Below the pieces are notes generated by a model, which saw nothing but the letters and a program-made list of their open reading frames with translations, did not search any database and was not told where the DNA came from. The position numbers and the translations under genes were made by a program. Source: Oscillospiraceae bacterium (GTDB lineage: Bacteria > Bacillota > Clostridia > Oscillospirales > Ruminococcaceae). From it: DNA of 6,909 bases. The stretch is from NCBI GenBank assembly GCA_016302655.1, contig JAEDNF010000085.1, positions 1 through 6,909 on the forward strand, written 5' to 3'. Positions 6,720-6,909 of the stretch are shown here, in pieces (the first letter of the stretch is position 1; every line of letters starts with the position of its first letter).

Positions 6720-6909
6720 ATACAGAAGAAAAGGCTCCGACATTAGTGTGTTTCCAATAAAGCAGTTTTCGCCCCGCCGAGCAAATCATCTGTTGCAAAG
6801 ATGAAGTGTCGGCGAGGCGGAATTGCCAAAGGCGGCACGCTTTAGTGTGTTTCCAATAAAGCAACTTTCGCCCCGCCGAGCATATCATCTGTTGCAAAGA
6901 GGAAGTGTC
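6718..6909 (-). CDS. Possible repeat-encoded protein with a 33-residue repeat, N-terminus outside window
   Basis: The minus strand is open from the right edge to TAA at 6720-6718 (63 codons). The DNA repeat has a period of 99 bp, so it encodes a 33-residue repeat. Both copies read DTSSLQQMICSAGRKLLYWK followed by HT; the stretch between them reads KACRLWQFRLA, and the tail is NVGAFSSV. All four base differences between copies are synonymous here: TCC/TCA Ser, ATA/ATT Ile, AAG/AAA Lys and TTG/CTG Leu. That favours translation. Against it, no start or ribosome binding site is in view, the composition (Cys, Trp, Arg) is odd, and intergenic repeats with a period divisible by three can stay open by chance. 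The first ATG in view is at 6888. Confidence 0.35.
   Translation of the reverse strand, partial: DTSSLQQMICSAGRKLLYWKHTKACRLWQFRLADTSSLQQMICSAGRKLLYWKHTNVGAFSSV
6743..6909. repeat. Direct repeat, 68-bp copies with 99-bp period, running off the right edge
   Basis: Copy one at 6743-6810 and copy two at 6842-6909 agree at 64 of 68 positions. The differences are at 6765/6864, 6766/6865, 6784/6883 and 6802/6901. They are separated by a 31-bp stretch. Both begin TTAGTGTGTTTCCAATAAAG and end GAAGTGTC at the window edge, so the array may continue. Copy one also forms a stem of 11 positions with one C-A mismatch (6770-6780 with 6809-6819), enclosing an inner hairpin CATCT/AGATG (6787-6791 with 6799-6803). 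Confidence 0.9.

Noticed and set aside
6743..6909. Insertion sequence end or integron attC site
   Set aside because: No transposase or integrase frame, no terminal inverted repeat pair or target duplication, and no attC core sites are visible in the part shown.

Overview
The window looks like chromosomal DNA from a gut-type Clostridia, most likely an Oscillospiraceae/Ruminococcus-like organism. The basis is AT-rich intergenic DNA with consensus sigma-A promoters, strong AGGAGG-type ribosome binding sites, use of TTG starts, a 450-residue NADP-type glutamate dehydrogenase, and an MBOAT plus DHHW/AlgX-like gene pair of the kind common in that family. This placement is inference; no rRNA or other definitive marker is present.

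Left part (1-1430), everything on the minus strand. A gene of unknown function runs off the left edge (195 to <1) behind its own extended -10 promoter. Upstream of it lies an apparently gene-free stretch with a second good minus-strand promoter (470-498) and a terminator (312-339), so a short transcript of about 150 nt could be made there. Next comes an array of seven small hairpins plus one half hairpin, separated by an 8-nt spacer whose orientation flips in the middle (496-673). Then come a strong terminator, a tRNA-Leu(GAG) with encoded CCA and a perfect-consensus promoter, and smpB (trans-translation), probably starting at TTG 1409.

Middle part (1430-3443), plus strand. gdhA has a sigma-A promoter about 160 bp upstream of its start codon, hence a long leader. 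It is followed by a previously unlisted 53-codon gene with a very strong Shine-Dalgarno sequence that sits inside a small hairpin, and then by a clear terminator. gdhA and the small gene look like one operon for ammonia assimilation plus a small hydrophilic protein of unknown role.

Right part (3510-6720), plus strand. A perfect TTGACA-17-TATAAT promoter drives a two-gene operon: an MBOAT O-acyltransferase (TTG start) and a membrane-anchored DHHW/AlgX-like protein. Together they probably acylate a cell-surface glycan outside the membrane. The second protein keeps the Asp-x-His-Trp motif but appears to have Asp where relatives carry the serine of the KDSY-type motif.

Right edge (6718-6909). 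A shared hairpin terminator separates the operon from a 99-bp-period repeat. On the minus strand the repeat is open throughout as a 33-residue peptide repeat, and all four nucleotide differences between the two copies are synonymous in that frame. This and the 53-codon gene after gdhA are the most promising undescribed items.
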